Part shown: positions 7,425 to 14,623 of the stretch, piece by piece | Numbering within the stretch: the first letter of the stretch is position 1 | Layout: each line of letters starts with the position of its first letter | DNA from: Sulfurospirillum_A sp029027265 | Lineage (GTDB): Bacteria > Campylobacterota > Campylobacteria > Campylobacterales > Sulfurospirillaceae | DNA length: 64,000 nt | Assembly (NCBI GenBank): GCA_029027265.1 | Contig: CP093061.1 | Span: 124,001-188,000, forward strand | Direction of reading: 5' to 3' | The notes under the pieces: model-generated | The model's input: the letters and a program-made list of their open reading frames with translations, nothing else | Told to the model about the DNA's origin: nothing | Databases searched by the model: none | Program-made: the position numbers and the translations under genes

Positions 7425-8606
7425 TTATTTTGATTTTATTAGAGTTTCTATACTCTGTTTTTTATATTCTTTGAGATGAACAACATCACCTTTGTATAGA
7501 GCGTTAGCTTGTTTAGAAGGTAATATAATGTTGTTGTTGAAAACATAAACGGAAGTTATCTTATTAGATTCATTTTTAATTGTAACAACTGGTATTGTAT
7601 TTTTATCTGTAATATAATTATTTCCTATAATATAATTATCTTTTCCAGATGGTGCAGCAATATTATTTTCCCCGAGATAATCAACTTTTATTCTATTCTT
7701 TCTATTTTGATAATCAACTAGTATATACTGTTTCAGACTTGGATTGTTCCCAATAAATTTATTATTTTTTACAAGGCTAGCATAACCTGCAAGTTTTATA
7801 ATCTCTTCACTCCAAGTAGTTTGATTACAAAAAAAAGTATTATTTTTAACTGTAATAAATGAAGAGGCATATTTAAAATCTAAAAATTGTCCTATTATTC
7901 CTGGTCCAAGAATGCTATCTTCAATGCTAATATGATGAACTTTTGCTTTTAGTTTTATTTTTTCTTCAATTCCTTTAAAAGAACCAATATAGAAACCTTC
8001 GGCTATATGAACCTTACTCTTTTTTTTATTATTGATCCAATCACCAATATTTTTAATTTTAATTCTCTTAAAAGTATTATGATGACTTTGATCTCTTATA
8101 ATAATCGCCCCATTGTGAGTATGATGAATATACATATCAGTAATTATATTGTATTTAGAGTTTTTGCCTTTTAAATATAAACCTATACGAAATCCATGAA
8201 TATCCCAAAAATTATTTTTTAATTCAATTTTTTTACCAGTAATTTCAATTTTTGAAAGATGCCAATAGGAACCTTTCAAATATATTCCAATTAGTTTATC
8301 TTCTTTTTCCCCATTAACTGTGCTAATAATAGCGTAGCGACCAAGACCATCTTTGTCGGTCGATGAAAATATTATGGGTTTAGTTTTGCTTCCTAGGGCT
8401 TTCAATTGAAAGCTTTTGTTTATTTCATAAGTTACTCCACCTTCAAGCATTATAGTATCACCTGCTTTTACTTTTTTTAGTGCTTGGTACACATCTTTAC
8501 TAGTGCTACAATAAAAAGTACGTTCTGCTATGGGAGCCGATAGTAAGATGGTACTATTTAGAAAAAAGATTAATAAGAAGCTAAATAGGGTATTTAATTT
8601 TGACAT
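7425..8606 (-). CDS. Secreted right-handed parallel beta-helix protein (PL6-like)
   Basis: The 393-aa protein has a signal peptide (basic start, then hydrophobic residues 6-22, cleavage near LLSA-P). It continues with KDVYQALKKVKAGDTIMLEG, the usual first coil of polysaccharide lyase family 6 and chondroitinase-B-like beta helices. Repeated asparagine- and isoleucine-rich turns (NNTFF, NNKFIGN, NNYI, NNNI) show the coiled fold to about residue 365. It probably binds or cleaves a polysaccharide outside the cytoplasm. Catalytic residues could not be assigned with confidence, and it stands alone, so the substrate is unknown. Confidence 0.7.
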   Translation of the reverse strand: MSKLNTLFSFLLIFFLNSTILLSAPIAERTFYCSTSKDVYQALKKVKAGDTIMLEGGVTYEINKSFQLKALGSKTKPIIFSSTDKDGLGRYAIISTVNGEKEDKLIGIYLKGSYWHLSKIEITGKKIELKNNFWDIHGFRIGLYLKGKNSKYNIITDMYIHHTHNGAIIIRDQSHHNTFKRIKIKNIGDWINNKKKSKVHIAEGFYIGSFKGIEEKIKLKAKVHHISIEDSILGPGIIGQFLDFKYASSFITVKNNTFFCNQTTWSEEIIKLAGYASLVKNNKFIGNNPSLKQYILVDYQNRKNRIKVDYLGENNIAAPSGKDNYIIGNNYITDKNTIPVVTIKNESNKITSVYVFNNNIILPSKQANALYKGDVVHLKEYKKQSIETLIKSK

Positions 8607-8720
8607 ATAAATTCCTTGTAAAATACATTTACTAGTATATTGTTTTTTTATTTAAAGTTCTTTTAGTAAGTTTGGTTTTGAAAAGTTTATAGGAGTTATG
8701 ATTATTGTTGTTCTAAAAAT

Positions 8721-8741
8721 AAATGGCCGGGAGAAGGAGAT
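8721..8741. repeat. Distal attachment-site copy of the tRNA-Ser 3' end
   Basis: These 21 bases are identical to positions 11761-11781, which include the 3' end and CCA of tRNA-Ser. The copies lie exactly 3040 bp apart in the same orientation. A partial copy of a tRNA 3' end at the far edge of an AT-rich block is the classic trace of site-specific integration. The following bases diverge, so this is not a second tRNA gene. Confidence 0.8.
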
Positions 8742-8793
8742 GGGCTAGAAAGCCTATACAAAACTACAAATGACCATGAATACTTATTTCCTC

Positions 8794-8842
8794 AACTCTA
8801 TCATTTTAATAAAATAGGCATTTTTAGTTAATTTTGGGCACA
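8794..8842. repeat. 49-bp direct repeat, left copy
   Basis: Matches 11624-11672 in 44 of 49 positions, in the same orientation. It begins AACTCTATCATTTTAATAAA and ends GGCACA. The two copies bracket the two-gene module and lie inside the two tRNA-derived repeats. They could be recombinase arm sites or a duplication made when the module was captured. Confidence 0.8.
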
Positions 8843-8987
8843 GTAAATACGTATTGAAATTATACTTTTATTAAAAAAAATATTTTTGATAATTAATAAT
8901 CAATGTTAAATTTATATCTTTATCTCTATGTTTATGTATATAAATGAAATATTAAGTAAAATTTTGTAATACTTATTTAAGAATTAT

Positions 8988-8993
8988 TATAAT
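8988..8993 (+). promoter_or_regulatory. Probable -10 box of the two-gene island operon
   Basis: TATAAT lies 31 bases before the ATG at 9025, followed by AAAGGAAT as ribosome site. No clear -35 element is visible. Confidence 0.45.
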
Positions 8994-9024
8994 CACCTCT
9001 TTTATTTACAAAAGGAATATAAAT

Positions 9025-10125
9025 ATGCAAAATATTGACTTTTCTACATATTACAGTATTGACATTGAAGCAAATGAGATAGTAGAACAAACTTCTATGG
9101 AGTTACAAAGTAATGTAAAAAAATATATTAAAGACCATTTATTGGAATTGAATATTGACCCTGACCAAAGAGAATATGAAATAGCTAGTTTACAATCAAC
9201 TGAAGTTATTACATGTATTAATAATATTTTAGATACTCCTGATGAAAAAATAGCATATTTAAATCAAATAGCTGACCGTTTACTTAAGAAAGAATTAGCA
9301 GCTCAAGAAAAAATCAAAAAAATGAAGAAAGAGTTACAAAAAGGTGGTTTAATAATAACTTATTTTACAAATAGCTCTGGTGATAGATATTTTGTAATTG
9401 CTAAAGTTCATTTCATTGATGTACTTATGGAAAAAAGTTTTAAAAAAGAAAAAGCTACTCCAGAAAAAGAACATATGCTAAAAACAATTATGATTCCAAT
9501 TGTTGGAAATAAAATTTCATTTAGTTCAACTACTAATAAAGCTCTTATTACAGATAGTACCAAAACAAAAGGTTCACTTGCTGCAAGTTTCTGGTGGAAA
9601 GAATTTTTAGAAGTAGTAGCTGTAAAAACTGACTCTGATAATACAAAAAAAGCTTTTGATAAAATAGATAGTTATTTTAAAAGTAAATTTTTTAAAAAAG
9701 ATTATAAAATGGATTACTATAGTTGTAAGAATAGCTTAGTTTCATATATGAAAACTTCACCTTCATTTACATTTTCAAGTGCAATATCTCAAATTATGGG
9801 GGATTTTTCCACTTTAGAATATATAAATAATATTGATGAAGATAAAAGAGACTTAGAAATAAAAAAAATTAAAGAAGAAATGACTTCATTAAATAAGACA
9901 AGTAAAGGCATAATACTTTTTGACGGTAATTTTGAAATAGACAAAACAATCATTACATCAAAAATGAAACAAGTGATTAAATTAGACAATACAATCAGTT
10001 TAACTATTGATGATACAGTTGAAAATGTAAGAAAAAAAATAATCCCTGCAGAAGATGGCAAGGGAAAGCATATTAAAATATATTCAGAGTCAGGATATTA
10101 TGAATTTAAAAGAAAAAATAATTAA
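9025..10125 (+). CDS. NdpA/YejK-like nucleoid-associated protein (island gene 1)
   Basis: The 366-aa protein resembles the 37-kDa nucleoid-associated family (YejK, NdpA) in layout rather than closely. It has an N-terminal helical part, then GGLIITYFTNSSGDRYFVIA near residues 109-128, a central FWWKEFLEVV helix region near residues 190-199, and a C-terminal strand-rich end with GKHIKIYSESGYYEF. Family members bind DNA or the nucleoid. It has no membrane span. It is translationally coupled to the membrane protein gene that follows (26-bp overlap). The sequence is strongly AT-rich and lacks TACATGTA sites, which fits recent acquisition. A defence function is inferred from context; the family assignment is moderate. 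Confidence 0.55.
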   Translation: MQNIDFSTYYSIDIEANEIVEQTSMELQSNVKKYIKDHLLELNIDPDQREYEIASLQSTEVITCINNILDTPDEKIAYLNQIADRLLKKELAAQEKIKKMKKELQKGGLIITYFTNSSGDRYFVIAKVHFIDVLMEKSFKKEKATPEKEHMLKTIMIPIVGNKISFSSTTNKALITDSTKTKGSLAASFWWKEFLEVVAVKTDSDNTKKAFDKIDSYFKSKFFKKDYKMDYYSCKNSLVSYMKTSPSFTFSSAISQIMGDFSTLEYINNIDEDKRDLEIKKIKEEMTSLNKTSKGIILFDGNFEIDKTIITSKMKQVIKLDNTISLTIDDTVENVRKKIIPAEDGKGKHIKIYSESGYYEFKRKNN

Positions 10126-11506
10126 TATTGAAAGTTTAATTGAAAAATTAAACATTTCAAAAACTATTAAAAATATAGATGAAAATTTTAATTTTTTAAC
10201 AATATGTACAGATAGTTTTCCTTTAGATGACTTCTTGTCCTCATTTGAGAATCATCATCATTTATTAATTCCTTTTTTGAAATTAGTAGATCTTAGTGAT
10301 AAGATAGAAATTCAAATACTAAATGCTATTGATGAATCAATCATTGTATCTTTTATTGAAATAGATAGCTTAGTAAACTATATATATGGAGATGAATACG
10401 AAGATACAGATGGAATTATAAAAATAATTATCACAAAAAATTGTAATAATTCGGATTATTTAACAATATATTCTCTTACTTATTTAACCAATTTTTTAGA
10501 AAAAAAAAATCTTGAACTTATATTTGATTTTTTTTCGAATGCACCCAAAAAATTTAAAATACTAGATGGAGAAAGTCAGATTTTTAGTACAAAAAAATTT
10601 GTTTTTGCTGATAGTGCTAATTTTGAAAATCGGACAGACTATATAGTTGAACAAAATAATAAATTTTATAATAATGAAAAATATAATAAAATTATGGAAA
10701 ATTGCCATTTTGCAAATAGTTCTAAAATAAAATTTCTTCCAGAAGATTTTTATATTTCATCAAAATCAAAAAATGAAGCATTTAATAAGTTATTTAATAA
10801 ACTTTCTTTATCTTTAATTTTAAGTGTTTTTTCAAATACTAGTGAATTTAAAGATGATTCACTTTCTTATAAAATGTATGGCTATAAAGCAATTAAAAGT
10901 GATTACACTTTTAAAGAACTTAAAACTACTTTTATTAAAGATTATTTTGATAGCTATGAAGAGGTTTTTAATAATTTGGCTACCATCTCTGATAAAATTG
11001 GTTTAGCTAGAAATATTATTACTTTGCATATTGTTGATAATGATTTTACTGAAATGCAAGGTAGTATATATGCTTCAATAAAATCAAATTATAATATCTA
11101 TTTAAAAGAAAATGTAAAAAAATATATTGATGTAAAAAATAAAATAGCAGATACATTATTTTCTTTATCAACTAAATTTGACAATGCTGTTGATGATTTA
11201 ACAAGTTCTTTTAGGTCAAGTTTTTATACGTTGGCTACATTACTTGTAAGTATTATTTTATATAAAGTAATAAAAACTACTGCTACTACCGCTGCATCTA
11301 GCTTGTTTACAATAGAAGTTTTCTTGTTTTTATTTTCAATATTAATTGCGATGTTTATATTTAAAAAATATGTTGTATTTGAAATTAATGAAAAGAATAA
11401 GCGATTTTCTACTCAATATGAACAGTTAAAAAATCAATATAGAGATATATTAGACCCTGATGATTTAAAACAAATTTTTGATAAAAACGGTTTTTTTACA
11501 ATCTAA
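10100..11506 (+). CDS. Membrane protein with two C-terminal spans (island gene 2)
   Basis: The 468-aa protein is not recognised as a named family. About 370 cytoplasmic residues, mainly helical with a segment KIGLARNIITLHI near residue 295, are followed by two spans at about residues 374-392 and 404-425, and then a 45-residue charged tail. I chose ATG 10100, preceded by AGGAT, over an upstream ATG at 10055 that would extend the overlap with gene 1. A DNA-associated protein coupled to a membrane-anchored partner recalls the logic of the Kiwa anti-phage system, but I see no KwaA sequence match. Membrane damage or membrane sensing is possible. Confidence 0.65.
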   Translation: MNLKEKIINIESLIEKLNISKTIKNIDENFNFLTICTDSFPLDDFLSSFENHHHLLIPFLKLVDLSDKIEIQILNAIDESIIVSFIEIDSLVNYIYGDEYEDTDGIIKIIITKNCNNSDYLTIYSLTYLTNFLEKKNLELIFDFFSNAPKKFKILDGESQIFSTKKFVFADSANFENRTDYIVEQNNKFYNNEKYNKIMENCHFANSSKIKFLPEDFYISSKSKNEAFNKLFNKLSLSLILSVFSNTSEFKDDSLSYKMYGYKAIKSDYTFKELKTTFIKDYFDSYEEVFNNLATISDKIGLARNIITLHIVDNDFTEMQGSIYASIKSNYNIYLKENVKKYIDVKNKIADTLFSLSTKFDNAVDDLTSSFRSSFYTLATLLVSIILYKVIKTTATTAASSLFTIEVFLFLFSILIAMFIFKKYVVFEINEKNKRFSTQYEQLKNQYRDILDPDDLKQIFDKNGFFTI

Positions 11507-11609
11507 TAATGATTATATAAATACTTATGTTAAAAAATATAGTTTATATTGGAATATAACTTTATTTATGTATTTAATAATATTTGCAATTGGAACATTT
11601 ATTTTATAA
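11478..11609 (+). CDS. Possible third island gene, small membrane peptide
   Basis: A 43-codon frame begins at TTG 11478 inside the end of island gene 2 and stops at 11607-11609. It has a polar half followed by a hydrophobic end (TLFMYLIIFAIGTFIL). The overlap and hydrophobicity suggest a coupled small membrane peptide. There is no clear ribosome site, and it may be chance in AT-rich DNA. Confidence 0.25.
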   Translation: MIKTVFLQSNNDYINTYVKKYSLYWNITLFMYLIIFAIGTFIL

Positions 11610-11623
11610 ATAGATGCTTTCAT

Positions 11624-11672
11624 AACTCTATCATTTTAATAAAAAAGGTATTTTTAATTAATTCTAGGCACA
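11624..11672. repeat. 49-bp direct repeat, right copy
   Basis: Right partner of 8794-8842, with five mismatches. It begins 118 bases after the stop of island gene 2 and lies 89 bases before the tRNA-Ser repeat. Confidence 0.8.
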
Positions 11673-11760
11673 CATGGGCAAAATTCTATAAAATTAATGA
11701 CTTAAATTTTTACACTAAATTATATATTTTGCATTAACTCTAATTTAGGGGTTTAAATAG

Positions 11761-11781
11761 AAATGGCCGGGAGAAGGAGAT
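11761..11781. repeat. Proximal attachment-site copy in tRNA-Ser
   Basis: These 21 bases cover the 3' end, CCA and part of the T arm of tRNA-Ser (minus strand) and recur at 8721-8741. The tRNA gene remains complete, as expected when an element integrates into a tRNA 3' end. Confidence 0.8.
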
Positions 11782-11853
11782 TCGAACTCCTGGAGGTTTG
11801 ACCCTCGCTGGTTTTCAAGACCAGTGCATTAAACCAAGCTCTGCCATCTCCCG
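11764..11853 (-). tRNA. tRNA-Ser (anticodon TGA)
   Basis: The 90-nt gene has acceptor stem CGGGAGA/TCTCCCG, anticodon loop CTTGAAA giving TGA, a long variable arm (GAGGGTC..ACCTC), T loop TTCGAAT and an encoded CCA. It reads UCA codons. It is the last of four tRNA genes on this strand, and its 3' end is the attachment site of the neighbouring island. Confidence 0.95.
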
Positions 11854-11876
11854 ACAATGAAAAGTTAAACAAATAA

Positions 11877-11950
11877 TGGAGGCGACACTCGGATTCGAAC
11901 CGAGGGTCAAAGCTTTGCAGGCTCGTGCCTTACCACTTGGCTATGTCGCC
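11877..11950 (-). tRNA. tRNA-Cys (anticodon GCA)
   Basis: The 74-nt gene has acceptor stem GGCGACA/TGTCGCC, anticodon GCA in loop CTGCAAA, T loop TTCGAAT and an encoded CCA. It sits third in the Gly-Leu-Cys-Ser order of transcription. Confidence 0.95.
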
Positions 11951-11968
11951 AAAATTTGTTTTTAAAAG

Positions 11969-12056
11969 TGGTGCCCGGGGCCGGACTTGAACCGGCACAG
12001 CTGCAATAGCCGGGGGATTTTAAGTCCCCTGTGTCTACCAATTCCACCACCCGGGC
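11969..12056 (-). tRNA. tRNA-Leu (anticodon TAA)
   Basis: The 88-nt class II tRNA has acceptor stem GCCCGGG/CCCGGGC, anticodon loop CTTAAAA giving TAA, a long variable arm, T loop TTCAAGT and an encoded CCA. It reads UUA, a very common leucine codon in this AT-rich genome. Confidence 0.95.
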
Positions 12057-12093
12057 ACAATATGGACACCACATTTGTTATTATGAAAAATTA

Positions 12094-12168
<75 letters not shown>

Positions 12169-12185
12169 AACAAAATTGAGATGGA

Positions 12186-12191
12186 ATTGTA
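12186..12191 (-). promoter_or_regulatory. Probable -10 box of the tRNA operon
   Basis: On the minus strand this reads TACAAT, 17 bases before the first tRNA base. It drives Gly-Leu-Cys-Ser away from ilvD, so the 110-base gap is a divergent promoter region. Confidence 0.4.
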
Positions 12192-12248
12192 CCATTTCTT
12201 TTCTTAAAAGTAAATAGGTGTTTGTAAAAAACAGATAATAAATTTGGT

Positions 12249-12254
12249 TATAAT
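12249..12254 (+). promoter_or_regulatory. Probable -10 box of ilvD
   Basis: TATAAT, 25 bases before the ilvD ATG, in the 110-base divergent gap with the tRNA operon. No good -35 box is seen. Confidence 0.45.
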
Positions 12255-12279
12255 AAGAAAAAAAGTACAAAGGTTATAA

Positions 12280-13959
12280 ATGCGTAGTGATCAAGTAAAA
12301 AAAGGACATGACAGAGCTCCTCACAGGAGTCTATTTAGAGCGACAGGAGTTAAAACAGAAGATTTTGATAAACCATTTATTGGAGTAGCAAATTCATATA
12401 TAGATATTATTCCTGGTCATTTTTTCTTACAGCAGTATGGTGTCATTATGAAAGATGAAATAAGAAAAAATGGTTGTGTGCCATTTGAATTCAACACTAT
12501 AGGAGTTGACGATGGCATAGCAATGGGTCACGATGGTATGCTCTACTCTCTTCCAAGTCGCGAGTTAATCGCAAACTCTATTGAGACTGTCATGAATGCA
12601 CATAAACTTGATGCTATGATTTGCATGCCTAACTGCGATAAAATTGTTCCTGGCATGATTATGGGGGCTTTGCGTGTAAATGTTCCTACAGTTTTTGTTA
12701 GTGGTGGACCTATGAAAAAGGGTTATACAAAAGATGGAAACCCAATAGATCTTGCGACTGCATTTGAAGCGGTGGGCAAGTTTGAAAACGGAGACATTAG
12801 TGAAGCTGAACTTACTGACATAGAGTGTAATGCTTGTCCAAGTGGTGGAAGTTGTAGCGGAATGTTTACTGCAAACAGTATGAATACTCTTATGGAGGCA
12901 ATGGGAATTGCACTTCCTGGAAATGGAACTATTCTAGCTCTTACGCCAGAACGTGAAGTTCTAATCCGTGCAGCTGCAAAAAGAGTTTGTGAGATAGCAC
13001 TTGATGAAAAATACAACTTTAGAAACATACTAAACGCAAAAGCAGTTAAAAATGCCTTTGCAATAGACATGGCAATGGGGGGAAGTTCAAACACAGTTCT
13101 TCACATGTTGGCAATTGCAAAAGAAGCAGGAGTTGATTTTAACATTGCGGACATAAATGAGATAAGTAAAAAAGTTTCACACATAGCAAAAATCTCTCCA
13201 TCACTTTCGACAGTTCACATGGAAGATATAAATAAAGCAGGTGGAGTTGGCGCAGTTATGCACGAGATAGCAAAACGTGACAATGGCTCAATGTACCTTG
13301 ATAACTTAACAGTTACAGGTCAAACTATAGCAGAACGTATTGAACATAGTGAAATCAAAGATACAAACATAATCCATACTTTAGATAACCCCTATTCAAA
13401 AGTAGGTGGTCTTGCTATACTTTTTGGAAATCTTGCAGAGGCTGGTTGTGTTATCAAAACAGCTGGTATTACAGGAGAAAGAAGTTTTGTTGGAAAGGCA
13501 GTTTGTTTTGACTCTCAACAAGCAGCAATTGCTGGTATTGTAAGTAATAAAATAAAAGCTGGTGATGTTGTAGTAATCCGTTATGAAGGACCTATTGGAG
13601 GACCAGGAATGCAAGAGATGCTTGCTCCTACAAGCCTCATTATGGGTAAAGGTCTTGGCGACAGTGTAGCTCTTATAACCGATGGCAGATTTAGTGGGGC
13701 AACTCGTGGATTAAGCATAGGTCACGTTTCCCCTGAAGCAGCTGAGGGTGGTATGATAGGGCTTCTAAAAGATGGAGACAAAATTTCAATAGATGTTGAT
13801 ACTTATGAAATAAATGTTGAGCTTAGTGAAAATGAGATAAAAACTAGAAAAGCTAATTTTAAGCCTCTAGTTAAAGAAGTGACTGGAAGTTGGTTAAAGC
13901 AGTATAGACTGCTCGTAACCAATGCAAGTAGCGGTGCAGTTTTAAGGACGGAATTATAA
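12280..13959 (+). CDS. ilvD: Dihydroxy-acid dehydratase
   Basis: The 559-aa enzyme dehydrates dihydroxy-acids to 2-keto acids in valine, leucine and isoleucine synthesis. Cluster ligands lie in CMPNCDKIVPGM (Cys119) and NACPSGGSCSGMF (near residue 193). At the position where [2Fe-2S] plant-type enzymes have an extra cysteine, this one reads ANSYIDIIPGHFFL without cysteine, as in E. coli, which favours an oxygen-sensitive [4Fe-4S] type. The length is standard. AAAGG lies before the ATG. The stop overlaps the start of the MarC gene by one base (TAATG), so the two are coupled. Confidence 0.95.
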   Translation: MRSDQVKKGHDRAPHRSLFRATGVKTEDFDKPFIGVANSYIDIIPGHFFLQQYGVIMKDEIRKNGCVPFEFNTIGVDDGIAMGHDGMLYSLPSRELIANSIETVMNAHKLDAMICMPNCDKIVPGMIMGALRVNVPTVFVSGGPMKKGYTKDGNPIDLATAFEAVGKFENGDISEAELTDIECNACPSGGSCSGMFTANSMNTLMEAMGIALPGNGTILALTPEREVLIRAAAKRVCEIALDEKYNFRNILNAKAVKNAFAIDMAMGGSSNTVLHMLAIAKEAGVDFNIADINEISKKVSHIAKISPSLSTVHMEDINKAGGVGAVMHEIAKRDNGSMYLDNLTVTGQTIAERIEHSEIKDTNIIHTLDNPYSKVGGLAILFGNLAEAGCVIKTAGITGERSFVGKAVCFDSQQAAIAGIVSNKIKAGDVVVIRYEGPIGGPGMQEMLAPTSLIMGKGLGDSVALITDGRFSGATRGLSIGHVSPEAAEGGMIGLLKDGDKISIDVDTYEINVELSENEIKTRKANFKPLVKEVTGSWLKQYRLLVTNASSGAVLRTEL

Positions 13960-14597
13960 TGGAATTTTTTAATTTATTGATGCAACATACCATCACTATG
14001 ATGGCTATTGTAGACCCTATTGGAGTGAGTGCTGTTATGCTTTCACTTCTTCCAGCCACTGCCTCAAAAGAAGATGTAAACAAAATAGCATATAAGTCTA
14101 CTTTGACTATAGTTATTGCGTTTTTTATAGTGCTTCTTACGGGTAATATCTTGCTTAAAATTTTTGGAATAGAGTTAGATTCTATTAAAGTTATGGGTGG
14201 TATTGTTCTTCTGATTACTGGGTTAAAAATGGTAAGTGGAGCAATTGAAGGTAAGAATCAGACAAAAGAAGAGAGAGCTGAGGTAAAAACTCACGAGGAT
14301 TTTTCAATCATACCTCTTGCAATTCCTATTACTTTTGGACCAGGTATTTTTGCCACTGTTGTGATTTTAAAAGGACATTCACACTCTTTTATGGATCTGT
14401 TAGCACTCTCTATAGCCTTTTTATTGGTGGCTTTAGCAGTATATCTATCTTTTAAAAATAGTATTTATATAAAAAAGTATATGGGCATAACAGGACAAAA
14501 AATCATAAGTAGATTGATGGGACTTATAGTTGGAGCAATAGCAGTGCAATTTATCCTCTCAGGAAGTGCATCACTTTTAAAGAGTTATTGGGGTTAA
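13959..14597 (+). CDS. MarC/YhgN-family membrane protein
   Basis: The 212-aa inner-membrane protein has six predicted spans and the two pseudo-repeated signatures of the MarC family: an early VDPIGVSAVML near residue 20 and a later PLAIPITFGPG near residues 113-123. Families of this kind are called NAAT transporters, but their substrates are poorly known. It is coupled to ilvD by a one-base overlap, which could hint at amino-acid export, though that is inference. Confidence 0.85.
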   Translation: MEFFNLLMQHTITMMAIVDPIGVSAVMLSLLPATASKEDVNKIAYKSTLTIVIAFFIVLLTGNILLKIFGIELDSIKVMGGIVLLITGLKMVSGAIEGKNQTKEERAEVKTHEDFSIIPLAIPITFGPGIFATVVILKGHSHSFMDLLALSIAFLLVALAVYLSFKNSIYIKKYMGITGQKIISRLMGLIVGAIAVQFILSGSASLLKSYWG

Positions 14598-14623
14598 TCC
14601 GATTTACATGTAAAGGATAAATA

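Noticed and set aside
9789..10061. 90-codon minus-strand frame inside island gene 1
   Set aside because: It is a shadow of a well-supported coding frame, without its own ribosome site.
9025..11506. Direct assignment of the island genes as Kiwa (kwaA/kwaB)
   Set aside because: The gene order, the sizes and the two C-terminal spans of the second protein do not match KwaA as I know it. Only the general logic is similar.
11549..11737. 62-codon frame after the island operon
   Set aside because: It runs through the 49-bp repeat, has no family match, and competes with the more plausible 11478-11609 frame.
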